Below, piece after piece: positions 39,501 to 45,447 of a DNA stretch of 58,311 bases. The position numbers were made by a program, and so were the translations under genes. The stretch spans positions 1-58,311 of IMG/VR virus record IMGVR_UViG_3300021962_000124, one strand, 5' to 3'. Numbering within the stretch: position 1 is the stretch's first letter; each line of letters begins with the position of its first letter. A model generated the notes under the pieces. It did not search any database and was not told where the DNA came from. It saw nothing but the letters and a program-made list of their open reading frames with translations. The stretch is from a virus.

Positions 39501-40971
39501 CCCCTACTGAAGAAACTAAAGTTGCAATATCTCCAATTCTAAAAACATGCTCATCAAAAGTTTCAATTTCATATGAAAGAGAATTTGAATTATCGTTAGT
39601 GAAAGTAACTTTTGAATTTATGCTTTTAACATTATAAGTTACTGGAATATTAAAGAACCAATTGTTTGATCTTACATCACTTAGTAATTTTCCTAAGTTT
39701 TTAATTTTAATAGTATCGCCTTTGGAGTAAAAAGTTGTTTTATCTGGTATTTCTAAGTCAGAGAGAACGCCAAGGATTCTAATTTTTATATCTTTATCTT
39801 TAGATGATGCAAAAAGATTGCTTTTTACTTGAGTTAATTCTGGTATTTCCTGAGTAATTCCAGAACAACCTAAAAATTGATTTAAAGTTTTTGATTCATA
39901 TTTTATATCTAAAGATGTTCCATTTTCTAAATGAACTACTAAAGATCCATTTTTAACTGGAAAAGATACTGTAGAATCAACTTCTAATGTTTCTGAACCT
40001 ATTTGAGCAGAACTCAATAGTGTTGTTTGTGGATGAATAGAAAACTTACCATAAACAGTTCCGATAGGAACAATATCCTTATCATAATCACTATCTAAAC
40101 TGATAACATAATAATTTTCATTTCCTCTTCGTATTTCTTCTACATTGGTTACTGTTCCCTGTGCTTGATTTATAAATTCGCTTTTTTCTTGATATAGAGT
40201 TCTATTAACAAGATCTGATGGATTTCCTTCAAGTTTTTCTACAACCAAATCTGAAGTTATTCTATACTGTGCGTCAGAAGGTTGGATTAAATAATCTCTT
40301 GGTCTTATTACCTCTACATTTTCTCCATAGAGAGCGCCAAAAAGAATTTTAAACGAATTATCAGTTCCCTTAGAAGAATAAAAATCTATTGCTTGCTTTA
40401 TAAAAACATTCTCATTCAAATCTGAATATAATTCCCTGTATTCAAATCCAGGTGTGATTTGTTTTTTAACTTTTAATAAAAATTCCTTAAGAAATAACAC
40501 ACTAAGATTTGAAACTTTGGTCGGAACTCCATTCAAATCTAGACTAAAATGTTGCTGAGACTCTGTTTCACTAAAAGTTAATTCATCTTTAGTTTTATAA
40601 GAAGTTACGCCACTAAAACCACGAACACATCCTTCAAAAGTTTTAGAAGTTTTTGAAGTATATGTAATGATTTCAGAATCAATCAGAAGAAGTCCATAAG
40701 AATCTGGAAATCCTGCTGTTGATTCGACATTAATAGTAGAATCAAAAAAAGTTACATCTGAACTTAAATTCGTAGAATCTATTAGATTAGTTAAGTTATC
40801 AACCTTGACATACTGATCTATATTTTGAAGTATGTCATTTACGCTGCCATTTGTTTCTAACGCAGTATAATACTGTGATAAAAATTCTGAAACAAGAGGA
40901 AACTCTTCCCTGACGAACTCGGGAAGTTGATTTTCAATTACTGAACTGATTTTGATTCTGGTTTGCGTCAT
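27517..40971 (-). CDS. Giant modular virion protein, 4484 residues (gp7 position)
   Basis: One uninterrupted frame of 13.5 kb. The N-terminus (TRIKISSVIENQLPEFVREE) is typical of very large cyanophage baseplate-region proteins. Residues about 1245-1345 form a YHYH-type domain (GWAYDGNPIYGPYGF, then LDEHNGRFCVTPEYPNGVY). Many Gly/Thr/Ser beta modules follow. Residues about 3800-4270 are an array of at least ten GY-rich repeats (ITNPGYGYTVAP type). The gene lies between gp6 and the fibre/gp8 genes, where T4 has gp7 (1032 residues). It may include a wedge function plus a long adhesin-like part; identity with gp7 is not shown by sequence. Confidence 0.85.
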   Translation of the reverse strand: MTQTRIKISSVIENQLPEFVREEFPLVSEFLSQYYTALETNGSVNDILQNIDQYVKVDNLTNLIDSTNLSSDVTFFDSTINVESTAGFPDSYGLLLIDSEIITYTSKTSKTFEGCVRGFSGVTSYKTKDELTFSETESQQHFSLDLNGVPTKVSNLSVLFLKEFLLKVKKQITPGFEYRELYSDLNENVFIKQAIDFYSSKGTDNSFKILFGALYGENVEVIRPRDYLIQPSDAQYRITSDLVVEKLEGNPSDLVNRTLYQEKSEFINQAQGTVTNVEEIRRGNENYYVISLDSDYDKDIVPIGTVYGKFSIHPQTTLLSSAQIGSETLEVDSTVSFPVKNGSLVVHLENGTSLDIKYESKTLNQFLGCSGITQEIPELTQVKSNLFASSKDKDIKIRILGVLSDLEIPDKTTFYSKGDTIKIKNLGKLLSDVRSNNWFFNIPVTYNVKSINSKVTFTNDNSNSLSYEIETFDEHVFRIGDIATLVSSVGELYSGKVISFTNKTSFSVQFGNDAILSDTLKYTVKKELLKTNTSNYSKSNKYLSNVQNVYFDDVDNSLYVASSSLPSYNNLSDGLKINDRSITFSGTFTPDDENDLKKGTTIDFQQKHGFYTGDSIVYKPSENDTLGLQTGVYFIKTISETKVKIARSKDNIFTDNFVALDGTAVNSKFENAEFTFRNLDTQTLESQKLLRKISDSQYDGKIYQTPHSKPIGIFVNGVELLNYKSKDDVFYGPIKRIFTTAPGDGYDVINPPILNIVDPIGTGATAKCSVVGSLERIDIIDPGFDYLEEPVITISGGNGNSASARANLSLYDHEVFFNSQSKAELVTLNPTNTISFSEYHKFRNFEEVIYQTSGQQSVSGLTTNSSYFVSIQDQYTVKLHPSFDDAVNGTNTIQLTAYGVGNHSFKSKIKKTKISSITVENPGIGYQNKFTSTGVVGINTATDTVTIKNHGYSSGEIVVYNATQTPIGGLSSSTSYYVTKVDDDKFKLSQIGIGTSGIVQSFYYDTLQYIDFTSKGEGVHKFNYPEIKVSVTGKIGISTLSGQNFNAVIQPVFRGKIQSVFLESGGNNYGSEQILNHNRQPLFDLYSGSGIQLQPIVSSDGRIVDVIINSPGDGYNSPPNIEVVGSGSGAVLTPVFSNGALSDVKIIHGGLGYKQEDTSILVNVSGKGAKFESEITPWKINIVERLLSSSRQDIIGDDDGILYSGANSNYGLQYTHAYSPRELRKIVLGVKTLNGKPFYSKDLQIDENNNEIISDSHSPIIGWAYDGNPIYGPYGFSTKTGGNIIPLKSGYSKKTSRENGPDTSLYPLGIFVEDYEFTGNGDLDEHNGRFCVTPEYPNGVYAYFTCIDVNEDFGINVKNYKKPTFPYAIGDTFKSKPISYNFEFSSNQDFVDINEIGWKRNTTPYNLLSENSSYGYIFNSNDIKPQNSEVKSTSIGGVDSIGIVTGGSNYKIGDRVFFTEGIGENNAKFVVSQLQGKSVSSISVATSSFDNVEFYPYENTFLGFTTVPHNYIGNDLITFTGKYDYKKTGKIDVDTNELVLFSDIGSTASTGTVTYFNVFGNLGYPNVKENDIYSIEGEEVKILNIDIKSSRIRVLRNQNGTVGLAHSSGVILTEKPKKFKLNFGISTSYNFDFNREIYFNPSESVGLGTTSGVGINSIFFVNLNDFNSQVSIGTGTTTFLFFNKISDINNYKSGGYIDIVNSTDVSFNTTKKKIIGIGETSIKIDFDSSSLSGVGVVAYANKWNILEIPTKTIYVKDHNLNTGDSLTYSSNGGTPLGVSTNGTSTFSLQENSTVYVAKISNDLIGISTIKVGIGSIGTFVGVGSTPSGTLYFNSIGSGVIHSFKTNYQNTLRGQVSKNVVTVSTAQTHGLSLKDEITIDVNSGLSTSVDIQYDDYNRRLVANPRSFSTINIEQNIINIKNHNYVTGQKVLYTANTPAGGLQNNKMYYLITIDNDRVKLAENYYKATKVIPEEINITSSTSGTISAINPPIRVNGYQSLVFNLSNSSLSYVGGVGGISTHSAFDFKLFEDATFNKEFESSKSSQIFEVTQEGRIGIDSTAKVILKYLDKTPNVLYYNLVPKYSAPSIKKEIARDLEVVSANNIILLESKYNGKHEVVGISSTSFEYNLADYPEEHQYTNNVEYYTNSKTAQGPIHDVLLKNSGRYSVLPGITSISSTNGDGAILLPETKTIGEVKTTSLYDIGFKYSSDYSIRPTTTFLNILKIKSLYSFNTIDLISRGVNYNYSPNLIVIDSVTNNLIEDVELKLSLNESKVTILKNPTNLSEIPPKILPINNSNGFKISNISFNSSSKEVTVSLEKSFSDPEDFPFEIGSKVLIEGVSVGVTTTAKGYNSSNYNYALFTLKSVDPQLGGGGPGSLTPANVVYDLTTYLGSDEVPGSFNEFYSSSARIIPESYFPTFKSTLKKNIFYKGENILTSQKVGVLESWNSINDYMKISTLDNFVVGDQVIGESSASTAIVEDVVKFESEYKIDSTSKNRKGWKKETGFLNNQFQRVHDSDYYQYFSYSLKSKKDFETWNDPVSALNHTAGFKKFSDLQVENITNIGINTDQNGGDFVGIADFSNVVDTNCVFDFDLCSENNLYVDKLIQSDEIIFNSEIIQDYIESEGNKVLMIDDFSDNFNSNPRVTKFSVVDRFDLSKTRSKKYLTFVQDRRFFDKRELGLLTLLHNGTNGFINQYGFINVSDYIGSFDFNITGNVGNLLFYPIKTKYNDYTVELFSLTLNDIVSGIGNVNLGNSVEVGTATTTIPSGTSSSFEIVGISTSLRSSKLLVQIDSDSYYEIDELTYVHDGTNVYFVDYGQVTTNTLLTKSSSGIGYYDAQISNNQVIISLTPYEETTSDYVVNTFKVSLSDASKSGIGSTELGGSLVKSTSTQIASSGSPTANIISSFPNSKYDATYLVVSIEDKTNSNYQVSEFISASYEEQTYTTEFGLVQTNGNLGIITSGVDGNNTKIYFTPNPSIESDVKVFAVDLGLKEENKEISLTNGSLNYDYGIYKGTHNDIKKDFYLTHNNTPIFHKYFDGGDTSIVKIDENKVRLKDHFYVTGEKISYVSFEGPIGIATTYISGIGNTDKLPPTLYVVKLNDQDIRFASSSENALKTVPEVLTLTSVGTGSNKFESQNEINKCLISIDNVIQQPIVSTSTTSLLSQNISFFAYEIYVNNPKNFLTGDLVKIDDEIMKIASVGIGSTNKLSVIRPWLGTGISTHSSSTLVRKIDADYNIVDNRIYFESAPYGKIPLSDDRYPYETDWVGITTSSSFSGRVFLRSGVKDTTNEPYSTNYIVDDISEQFNGIGTIFTLKSNQSNITGISTDNGILLINSILQEPNSVSFVGSYNFSENSGITSITFVGNTVSEDSDVNTASIPRGGIILSTGSSTGFGYQPLVSAGGTAVVSAAGTIQSISIGNSGSGYRSGIQTSINVGVKTENSSIHYVGIASVIGGNVVSVAITNPGIGYTNTNPPTVIFDSPLSYANLPLVYSSQSQAGVGTGAKVDIVVGQGSSVISFEMKNLGYGYKRGDILTISTGGTLGINTTGSSSFSEFQIIVDEVFNDKISCWTIGRLIVIDHLDNLFDGKRRIFPFSIDGNRVSLEAKKGSNLDLQATLLVFINDVLQVPGKGYTFKRGSRITFSEAPKPGDKSKILFYSGTINVDTKDADILETIKVGDDVKLSSENENLIQDERFVIDIISSDSLQTNLYPGPGVSENISLLRPLKWCRQTDDLFINDKPIGKDRVIYEPYVQPSTNIIETVGIETSTIYVESVKTFFDSREEYVFDGSEKPQNKIILVTQKSLVSASATSTVSSDGIITSINLLDGGSGYTSIPSISVSNPKLIKAEAYAVLSESLGVDNIVITNPGYGYTVAPNVSFSTPEVPLGATATASVTLANYSDAEAISTVNIAIRAEAIASVSDEGTINNIQIVEYGNGYTNAPTITISSSETGDTATAVANIDENGQISTITITYEGSGYIDTPDVTFSDPDISIGIVNNLIIRNTGYGYTSAPTIAISSPVDEFGIYDLGTLPGDATATAVATIDENGQISNVTITNNGYGYTSAPIVTISPVGLNGTIESISVTNIGYGYTVAPTVTISSPIDEFGIYNLSSLPGDATATAIAIINGNGEIDDVIITNRGYGYQQEPSITLSSPSIGSSAVGIASIGVGGTITSITITNPGSNYLNSPILTIDDPKLVSPKFNCVVDFEANITESQLKTIGRFGYSTINPTISKNGSVTEITVENGGYGFDPQNPPIVLIEPPALEYEIIDNVTYSGDFGIIVGYGISTMTKSGMPTLDYNIFDLHIPTDSYLRNSEIVGTAVTLSQIQVNDFFVVKNSNVGFASTGFYTWRNDGTIIGLSTQNADGIYQVNSIETVYKNVPGVGNTHVVRVTSIVESTSGLSTVGFGTTSIFFDSTLYTFDYIGITTFVGGFISTSNYHGEFSWGKITNLKRTNPQIFDSNGFSGITSSASVSRFNRLKYKNYN
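28541..28962 (-). repeat. Direct repeat of about 180 bp within the giant gene
   Basis: Segments 28781-28962 and 28541-28716 both encode a GY-rich motif, then the rare block DEFGIYxLxxLPGDATATA, then another GY motif. Nucleotides also match in long stretches, for example around 28655-28675 and 28895-28915. This indicates a fairly recent internal duplication that lengthened the repeat array. Confidence 0.8.
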
Positions 40972-40975
40972 TTGA

Positions 40976-42886
40976 TTATATTCTTACTAGGTCTCCGTTA
41001 GTGTAGCTAGATGTAGAAACATATGTTAATCCAGATATGTCAAACCCAGAGGAAATGTTATCTGCTAATATATTTAATACACTATTATTAATATCTAGTT
41101 GCAAATAAAGATCCTGTAATCCAATAACATCATTTGACTTTGGAATGGAAGAAATTTCGATTATTGGTTGTGAAAATGAAGTTTTTACTGTGGATGAAAT
41201 ATTTACGGGGTATAATCTAATTTCACCTTTAACATAATCAATCGTACCAGCATTCTTCCTTACAACAAAGGGTTGTGTAGCAGATTGCAACTTAAAGAAA
41301 AATATGTTGCCAGTTAATCCATCAGGATTAGGAAGATCTGACATATACAGGGTGTCGTTGATTCCTGCAATTTTAAATCCAGATGATTTTATATTGTATC
41401 CATTCATATTTTTGATATGAAATTGATTTCCATAACAAATTTCGTAGTCTGCAAATTTGTTAAGTTCTGCTCCCATATCACGTCTCATTATAATTTTTGT
41501 TATATTGGACGTTATTGCAACATCAGAATCATCAATTATTTTTAAATATTTGCTATACTTAAAACGAGCCCCATACTTATTCATTTCTTGGGACTTCGAA
41601 TATTTTTCAATATTACTTTGAATTAAACTTTTTAGTCCGTTCGGGCTACTCGATAAATTAGAATTATAATAAGCAGTGGTATTTGTTTCTATATACAAGT
41701 ATTTTAGATCTATAATTTCGGGTACAATTCCCGCTACAGTATATTTTCTTAAATCTCTTTCGATATTATCTTTAATTTGATTAGAAACAAATGGACCATT
41801 TTGGGGTTTAATACTTATGAAGACTCTACCATATTTTGGTGGGTTTAGATCCTCTCCACCAAAAACAGAAACTGAGTCTGTTTCTGGATAAAGAACTGGT
41901 ATGATAGATTCATAATCATTTGCTGTAACCGCACGGTTTTGTGCTGCATATCTTCTTGGAGCATATTTTTTAATAGACTCCACTGATTCAATCTCTTTTC
42001 CACCTTGAGATTGTGAGTTTGTAGTTACGAGAGAAATACCCGTGGTAACTACTCTACCAAGTTCATCAACTATTCTGCCACTAAATGTAAATGAAGATAC
42101 CCCGTTTGCTGCTTCTCCATTAGTTACGTTGTAAGAAACCTCAATATAGTTTAAATTATCAAGTTTTTTGCCAAATACATTATCTCCAAAGAATAATTCG
42201 TATCTCTGATCTTCTATTTCTTGTATAAAGAAAACTTTAGACTCTGGAGTTACTCCAAATAGATTCTTTGAGAGAACAAAATTTCTTTTAATACTACTTA
42301 ACTCAGTATTCCTCACAAACACTTCAATTGAATTTACATCAATATTTGAGTTATCTAAAATAAATTTTTGATTTGGATTATTTGCATCAACTGTAAAATT
42401 ATTTACGATATATGTACCTTCAAATATGCTTAACCTATCAAATAAAGCAATATTATTAATGACAGGTACAGTTACGTCATTTGGTATAATAAAAGAAAAA
42501 CTTTGATTTCCAAAAGAAGTGTTAGTAGTGCATACAACACCTTTCTTAAGGGTTAAGGTGAGAGGTCTTGTGGTGAAACCAGTAGTATCTACAAAGAAAG
42601 AAACATCTGCCCTTGATGCAATACGAGATTGTGGCACATAACCAATATTTCTAGCTAATGATACTACATTTTCCCTGAGAGTAGCACTATCAATAAAAAC
42701 CTCATTGCTAACCATGTTAGCATTATATGAGGAGATATAAGTATTATATGCTAATACGTCAATTATTGTTGATAAATTCGATCCCTCAAAGTCATAATCA
42801 GTAAAATTCGAATTAGCCCTAAGATATTCTCGAATTGAACTTTTTATCTGATCGAAATCTAAATTGGTAAAATTAACTAATGCCAT
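40976..42886 (-). CDS. gp6: Baseplate wedge protein gp6
   Basis: A 636-residue protein, close to T4 gp6 (660). The N-terminus (NFTNLDFDQIKSSIREYLRA, LSTIIDVLAYNTYISSYNAN) and the following VSLARNIGYVPQSR are the conserved entry of the gp6/P2 J family, which forms the ring around the baseplate hub. The block KYAPRRYAAQNRAVTANDYE is also diagnostic. It is one base from gp25, as expected for the wedge core pair, and five bases from the giant gene downstream. Confidence 0.96.
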   Translation of the reverse strand: MALVNFTNLDFDQIKSSIREYLRANSNFTDYDFEGSNLSTIIDVLAYNTYISSYNANMVSNEVFIDSATLRENVVSLARNIGYVPQSRIASRADVSFFVDTTGFTTRPLTLTLKKGVVCTTNTSFGNQSFSFIIPNDVTVPVINNIALFDRLSIFEGTYIVNNFTVDANNPNQKFILDNSNIDVNSIEVFVRNTELSSIKRNFVLSKNLFGVTPESKVFFIQEIEDQRYELFFGDNVFGKKLDNLNYIEVSYNVTNGEAANGVSSFTFSGRIVDELGRVVTTGISLVTTNSQSQGGKEIESVESIKKYAPRRYAAQNRAVTANDYESIIPVLYPETDSVSVFGGEDLNPPKYGRVFISIKPQNGPFVSNQIKDNIERDLRKYTVAGIVPEIIDLKYLYIETNTTAYYNSNLSSSPNGLKSLIQSNIEKYSKSQEMNKYGARFKYSKYLKIIDDSDVAITSNITKIIMRRDMGAELNKFADYEICYGNQFHIKNMNGYNIKSSGFKIAGINDTLYMSDLPNPDGLTGNIFFFKLQSATQPFVVRKNAGTIDYVKGEIRLYPVNISSTVKTSFSQPIIEISSIPKSNDVIGLQDLYLQLDINNSVLNILADNISSGFDISGLTYVSTSSYTNGDLVRI

Positions 42887-43288
42887 TTATCTTGTTGGCT
42901 GAAGTGCAAATGATAACTGTTGTGGTAGAACGTCAATGCCCACAATTCTATAATTTATAGTTACATTAAATTCGTTGTCCTCATAGTTTGGTGCAACATC
43001 TACAGAGATTAAATCCACTCTTGGTTCATAATTTCTAATAGTGTTCTCAATTTCATCCTTAATTATTGATGCAGAGATCTCATCAAGGTTTTCAAAAAGA
43101 GAACGACTTACCTTTGAACCTAAATTTTCATTAAAAAACCGTTCTCCTGGATAAGTTAATACCAAATTTCGAATAGAGCGAGCAATAGCAGTCTCATTTT
43201 TAAGACCAATCAGGTCATAATTAAGAGGATTGACCTGAAAGGTCATACTCAGGTCTTTAAATCCTTTACTGACCCGCTCTAGAGGCAT
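42887..43288 (-). CDS. gp25: Baseplate wedge protein gp25
   Basis: A 133-residue protein matching the gp25 family: DLIGLKNETAIARSIRNLVL, YPGERFFNENLGSKVSRSLF, and a C-terminal beta hairpin. gp25 sits at the sheath-baseplate contact and is among the most conserved proteins of contractile tails. T4 gp25 is 132 residues. It precedes gp6 directly. An AATAAATA late box lies 21 bases upstream, so this is the start of the wedge transcript. Confidence 0.97.
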   Translation of the reverse strand: MPLERVSKGFKDLSMTFQVNPLNYDLIGLKNETAIARSIRNLVLTYPGERFFNENLGSKVSRSLFENLDEISASIIKDEIENTIRNYEPRVDLISVDVAPNYEDNEFNVTINYRIVGIDVLPQQLSFALQPTR

Positions 43289-43308
43289 AAAAAGTACAAA
43301 ATCTGTAT

Positions 43309-43316
43309 TATTTATT
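43309..43316 (-). promoter_or_regulatory. Late promoter box (AATAAATA) for gp25 and gp6
   Basis: A minus-strand AATAAATA 21 bases upstream of gp25, overlapping the stop of the 85-residue gene. It fits the late consensus and marks the start of the baseplate block. Confidence 0.65.
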
Positions 43317-43569
43317 CGGTTTTTCTTGATTCATAAAGAGGTTCCGTGCCATATTCCCAATCATCATAGTCTTCATCGTTACGAATTTTCTCATGAATTT
43401 CATTTTGATAATAAAAATCATGTTTTTTGGGTGTTAAATCATCATTTGCAATCTCACGAAGCATTTTTTGCTTCTGAACTTGACTTTCCCAACCATATTC
43501 ACTTGACAAATACTGAGTTCCCCACTCATTTTTCATAAAATTTTGGTCCTTATCGACTTTTTTGGTCAT
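43312..43569 (-). CDS. Hydrophilic 85-residue protein
   Basis: A charged protein with many Glu, Asp, Lys and Asn residues (MTKKVDKDQNFMKNEWGTQY; WESQVQKQKMLREIANDDLT) and an acidic, Tyr-rich C-terminal half. It overlaps the previous gene by 20 bases in another frame, indicating coupled expression. No known domain is recognised. It lies between an early-type block and the late wedge genes. Confidence 0.65.
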   Translation of the reverse strand: MTKKVDKDQNFMKNEWGTQYLSSEYGWESQVQKQKMLREIANDDLTPKKHDFYYQNEIHEKIRNDEDYDDWEYGTEPLYESRKTE

Positions 43570-44071
43570 TGTGTGCTCCTGATTCGTTAAAATCAGAACT
43601 TTTTACGGGGTTGCTATCCCGTTTTTCAATTATATCATAATCATCTTCTAAAATTTCTTTTAAATATGAGTCATCCCACATACTATAGTAGTCAGTTTTT
43701 GCTAAAGTTTCTCTAAATTTACGAAGTTTCCGTGTTGGCTGTCCTAATATTAAATTATATCTTCCATTATTAGTTTGAACACCATTAATAAAGGTATCAT
43801 ATGCACCACAATCTTCAAAAAATTTCCAATCTTGATATTTTGAGTTGTATATTTCAACCCATTTTTGGACCTCTTCAAGATTAAAATAGTCCTCAATGAC
43901 ATATATGATCACATCAAGTCCTTCAATGACCTCTATGGCGCTTGCAGAGCACTCTACGACTTGATATTTGGACTTAGCAGCAAAAGGGCAGATTGCAAAT
44001 CCATTCAATTCTTTTCTAACTTTAGATACTTCATGTATCCATTTAAAAATATATTGTTCTTTTTCAGTCAT
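43550..44071 (-). CDS. Conserved-type protein, DUF1415-like N-terminus
   Basis: A 173-residue protein. The N-terminal motif FKWIHEVSKVRKELNGFAIC followed by PFAAKSKYQ resembles the WI-x-L-N-x-CPFA pattern of DUF1415. The middle has LDVIIYVIEDYFNLEEVQKW and a Cys in FFEDCGAYDTF. The C-terminus is acidic and then basic. The ATG directly follows the U-tract of a strong terminator, leaving no room for a ribosome site on transcripts that start upstream. Expression would need terminator readthrough, leaderless initiation or a later start. Function unknown. Confidence 0.7.
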   Translation of the reverse strand: MTEKEQYIFKWIHEVSKVRKELNGFAICPFAAKSKYQVVECSASAIEVIEGLDVIIYVIEDYFNLEEVQKWVEIYNSKYQDWKFFEDCGAYDTFINGVQTNNGRYNLILGQPTRKLRKFRETLAKTDYYSMWDDSYLKEILEDDYDIIEKRDSNPVKSSDFNESGAHNDQKSR

Positions 44072-44105
44072 AAAAAAAGAGTGCTTAATTCTATTTAAGC
44101 ACTCT
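44072..44105 (-). terminator. Strong intrinsic terminator
   Basis: An 11-bp perfect stem (44078-44088 with 44095-44105) and a 6-base loop, followed on the minus strand by seven T. It ends the glycosyltransferase operon four bases past the stop of the 46-residue gene. It is close to symmetric, but only the minus direction has a full T run. Confidence 0.92.
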
Positions 44106-44110
44106 GAATA

Positions 44111-44251
44111 TTATTTTCCTTGACCGCGATACTTTTTCTTTCGTCCATTACGAGAGGTTGCACTGAGCAATGTACGAGGAGAACGTCCTTGACGAGTCTT
44201 CTTTGGTGCTCCTGGTTCAAAAATAGTCTTACTCGATCCACCTTTAGCCAT
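44111..44251 (-). CDS. Small basic conserved cyanophage protein
   Basis: A 46-residue, strongly basic protein: AKGGSSKTIFEPGAPKKTRQ, then PRTLLSATSRNGRKKKYRGQ. I recall nearly the same sequence in many T4-like cyanophages, always uncharacterised. Its charge suggests RNA or DNA binding. It overlaps the stop of the preceding small gene by eight bases and ends at a strong terminator. Confidence 0.85.
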   Translation of the reverse strand: MAKGGSSKTIFEPGAPKKTRQGRSPRTLLSATSRNGRKKKYRGQGK

Positions 44252-44405
44252 TTGTAATTTCCTCCATTTCAATTAAATTTGGATCAATGTCTTCTCCCGA
44301 GTAAAAACGCTCTGAGAAGTCTTGAAGAATCTCACTACAGTCTTCCATAGTGAGATTCGTATAAATTTTACGCCCTTTATATAAAAGATTGTAAAGAGTA
44401 TTCAT
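44244..44405 (-). CDS. Small protein in the glycosyltransferase operon
   Basis: A 53-residue protein, MNTLYNLLYKGRKIYTNLTM onward, with an acidic middle (SGEDIDPNLIEMEE). Its ATG overlaps the glycosyltransferase stop as TAATG and its end overlaps the next gene by eight bases, so all three are coupled. It ends with the pattern seen in small cyanophage proteins of unknown role. Confidence 0.8.
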   Translation of the reverse strand: MNTLYNLLYKGRKIYTNLTMEDCSEILQDFSERFYSGEDIDPNLIEMEEITNG

Positions 44406-45172
44406 TAGATTACGCGAGTTTTTTCATGTCCAACTCTAATACGAGGATCGCACCAGATTTCAAAGCCTGCTTCTTTTGCATCAAGACAGAATGAAACATC
44501 CTCACCACACATATCTTGAACTGCACCAGACTCAAAGACTTGCATCTTAGGTGCAAACCAAGGATATTCGAGATTCTCAAAGACTCCCTTCTTAATCAGA
44601 ACCCAACCAAATCCAGTATAATCAACTGTGAAAGGCTTTCTACGCTTTGAGATAGACTCAACTGTTTCATGATTCATCACACCACCGTTCTTACGGAAAT
44701 CATCTTCTTCTAACCAATGTGCGACAGAAGTTGTGTGACCATCTTCGGTTGCATACCATCCAGCAACAACTTCCTTTTCCTCTCCTTCAGCAGGAAGAGC
44801 TAAATCACAGAGTTGCCAGAACTTGTTAGAATCAAAAACAATATCACTATCAATCCATAGTTGATAATCATATTGAAGTTTTCCATCCCAAGGAATTTGC
44901 TTTGGACCACGAAGTACATTTGCTCCAAGACATTTGCAACGAGCAAAATTAACCATTGAAGAGTAATCTTGAGAAATCTGAATACTCATTCCATTTTGTA
45001 CAAGATCAAAACAAAGTTGCACAAATGCCTTCAAGAAGATAAATGAACATCCCCTACCAGGAAGACAGAAGACAATTGATTTGCCTCGCATTCTTTCTTT
45101 AATTGCATCAATATCCCATTCTTGTTCTCTGGGCTTAGGTGCTGCTGCTTTTACTGTAAATCCTTTTGCCAT
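44405..45172 (-). CDS. Glycosyltransferase (GT-A, DxD type)
   Basis: A 255-residue protein. KSIVFCLPGRGCSFIFLKAF (about 31-50) starts the nucleotide-sugar binding fold. The metal-binding motif is in LWIDSDIVF (Asp108, Asp110). A GFGWVLIKKGVFE segment and GEDVSFCLDAKEAGFEIWCD towards the C-terminus are typical of GT-A acceptor-side regions. Cyanophages often carry such enzymes, thought to modify virion proteins, DNA or host surface sugars; the substrate cannot be told here. A sigma-70-type promoter lies just upstream, so it is probably expressed early or in mid infection. Confidence 0.85.
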   Translation of the reverse strand: MAKGFTVKAAAPKPREQEWDIDAIKERMRGKSIVFCLPGRGCSFIFLKAFVQLCFDLVQNGMSIQISQDYSSMVNFARCKCLGANVLRGPKQIPWDGKLQYDYQLWIDSDIVFDSNKFWQLCDLALPAEGEEKEVVAGWYATEDGHTTSVAHWLEEDDFRKNGGVMNHETVESISKRRKPFTVDYTGFGWVLIKKGVFENLEYPWFAPKMQVFESGAVQDMCGEDVSFCLDAKEAGFEIWCDPRIRVGHEKTRVI

Positions 45173-45195
45173 AATTGAAATTAACTTTCAGATCA

Positions 45196-45225
45196 ATTTT
45201 ATCAGTCTATATATGCTTTTGTCAA
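45196..45225 (-). promoter_or_regulatory. Sigma-70-type promoter for the glycosyltransferase operon
   Basis: On the minus strand TTGACA (45225-45220), an 18-bp spacer, then TAAAAT (45201-45196), 24 bases before the glycosyltransferase ATG. A consensus -35 and near-consensus -10 fit recognition by host RNA polymerase. Confidence 0.7.
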
Positions 45226-45416
45226 TGTGAAGAATTCAGCAATACTTCCTTATTCACATAAAGTTCTTCATAACTTAAATCATCCTTTGTAAGATCTAAA
45301 TCAAGCAAATCAATCATTCTGTGCATCATCTCCCAAGTCTCAGAGAATTTACTCTCTGATAAACTGTGATAAACACACCGATCCTTTGCGTATATGTGAT
45401 AAACTTTTTCAGTCAT
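45222..45416 (-). CDS. Small conserved-type protein, 64 residues
   Basis: An acidic protein, MTEKVYHIYAKDRCVYHSLS followed by a helical part with WEMMHRMIDLLDLDLTKDDL. This type is common in cyanophage genomes without known role. It is followed by the glycosyltransferase promoter, whose -35 box overlaps its stop region, so the two are probably separate transcription units. Confidence 0.75.
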   Translation of the reverse strand: MTEKVYHIYAKDRCVYHSLSESKFSETWEMMHRMIDLLDLDLTKDDLSYEELYVNKEVLLNSSH

Positions 45417-45447
45417 AAAAATATTTCCGGAATTTTTTCAATACTTT

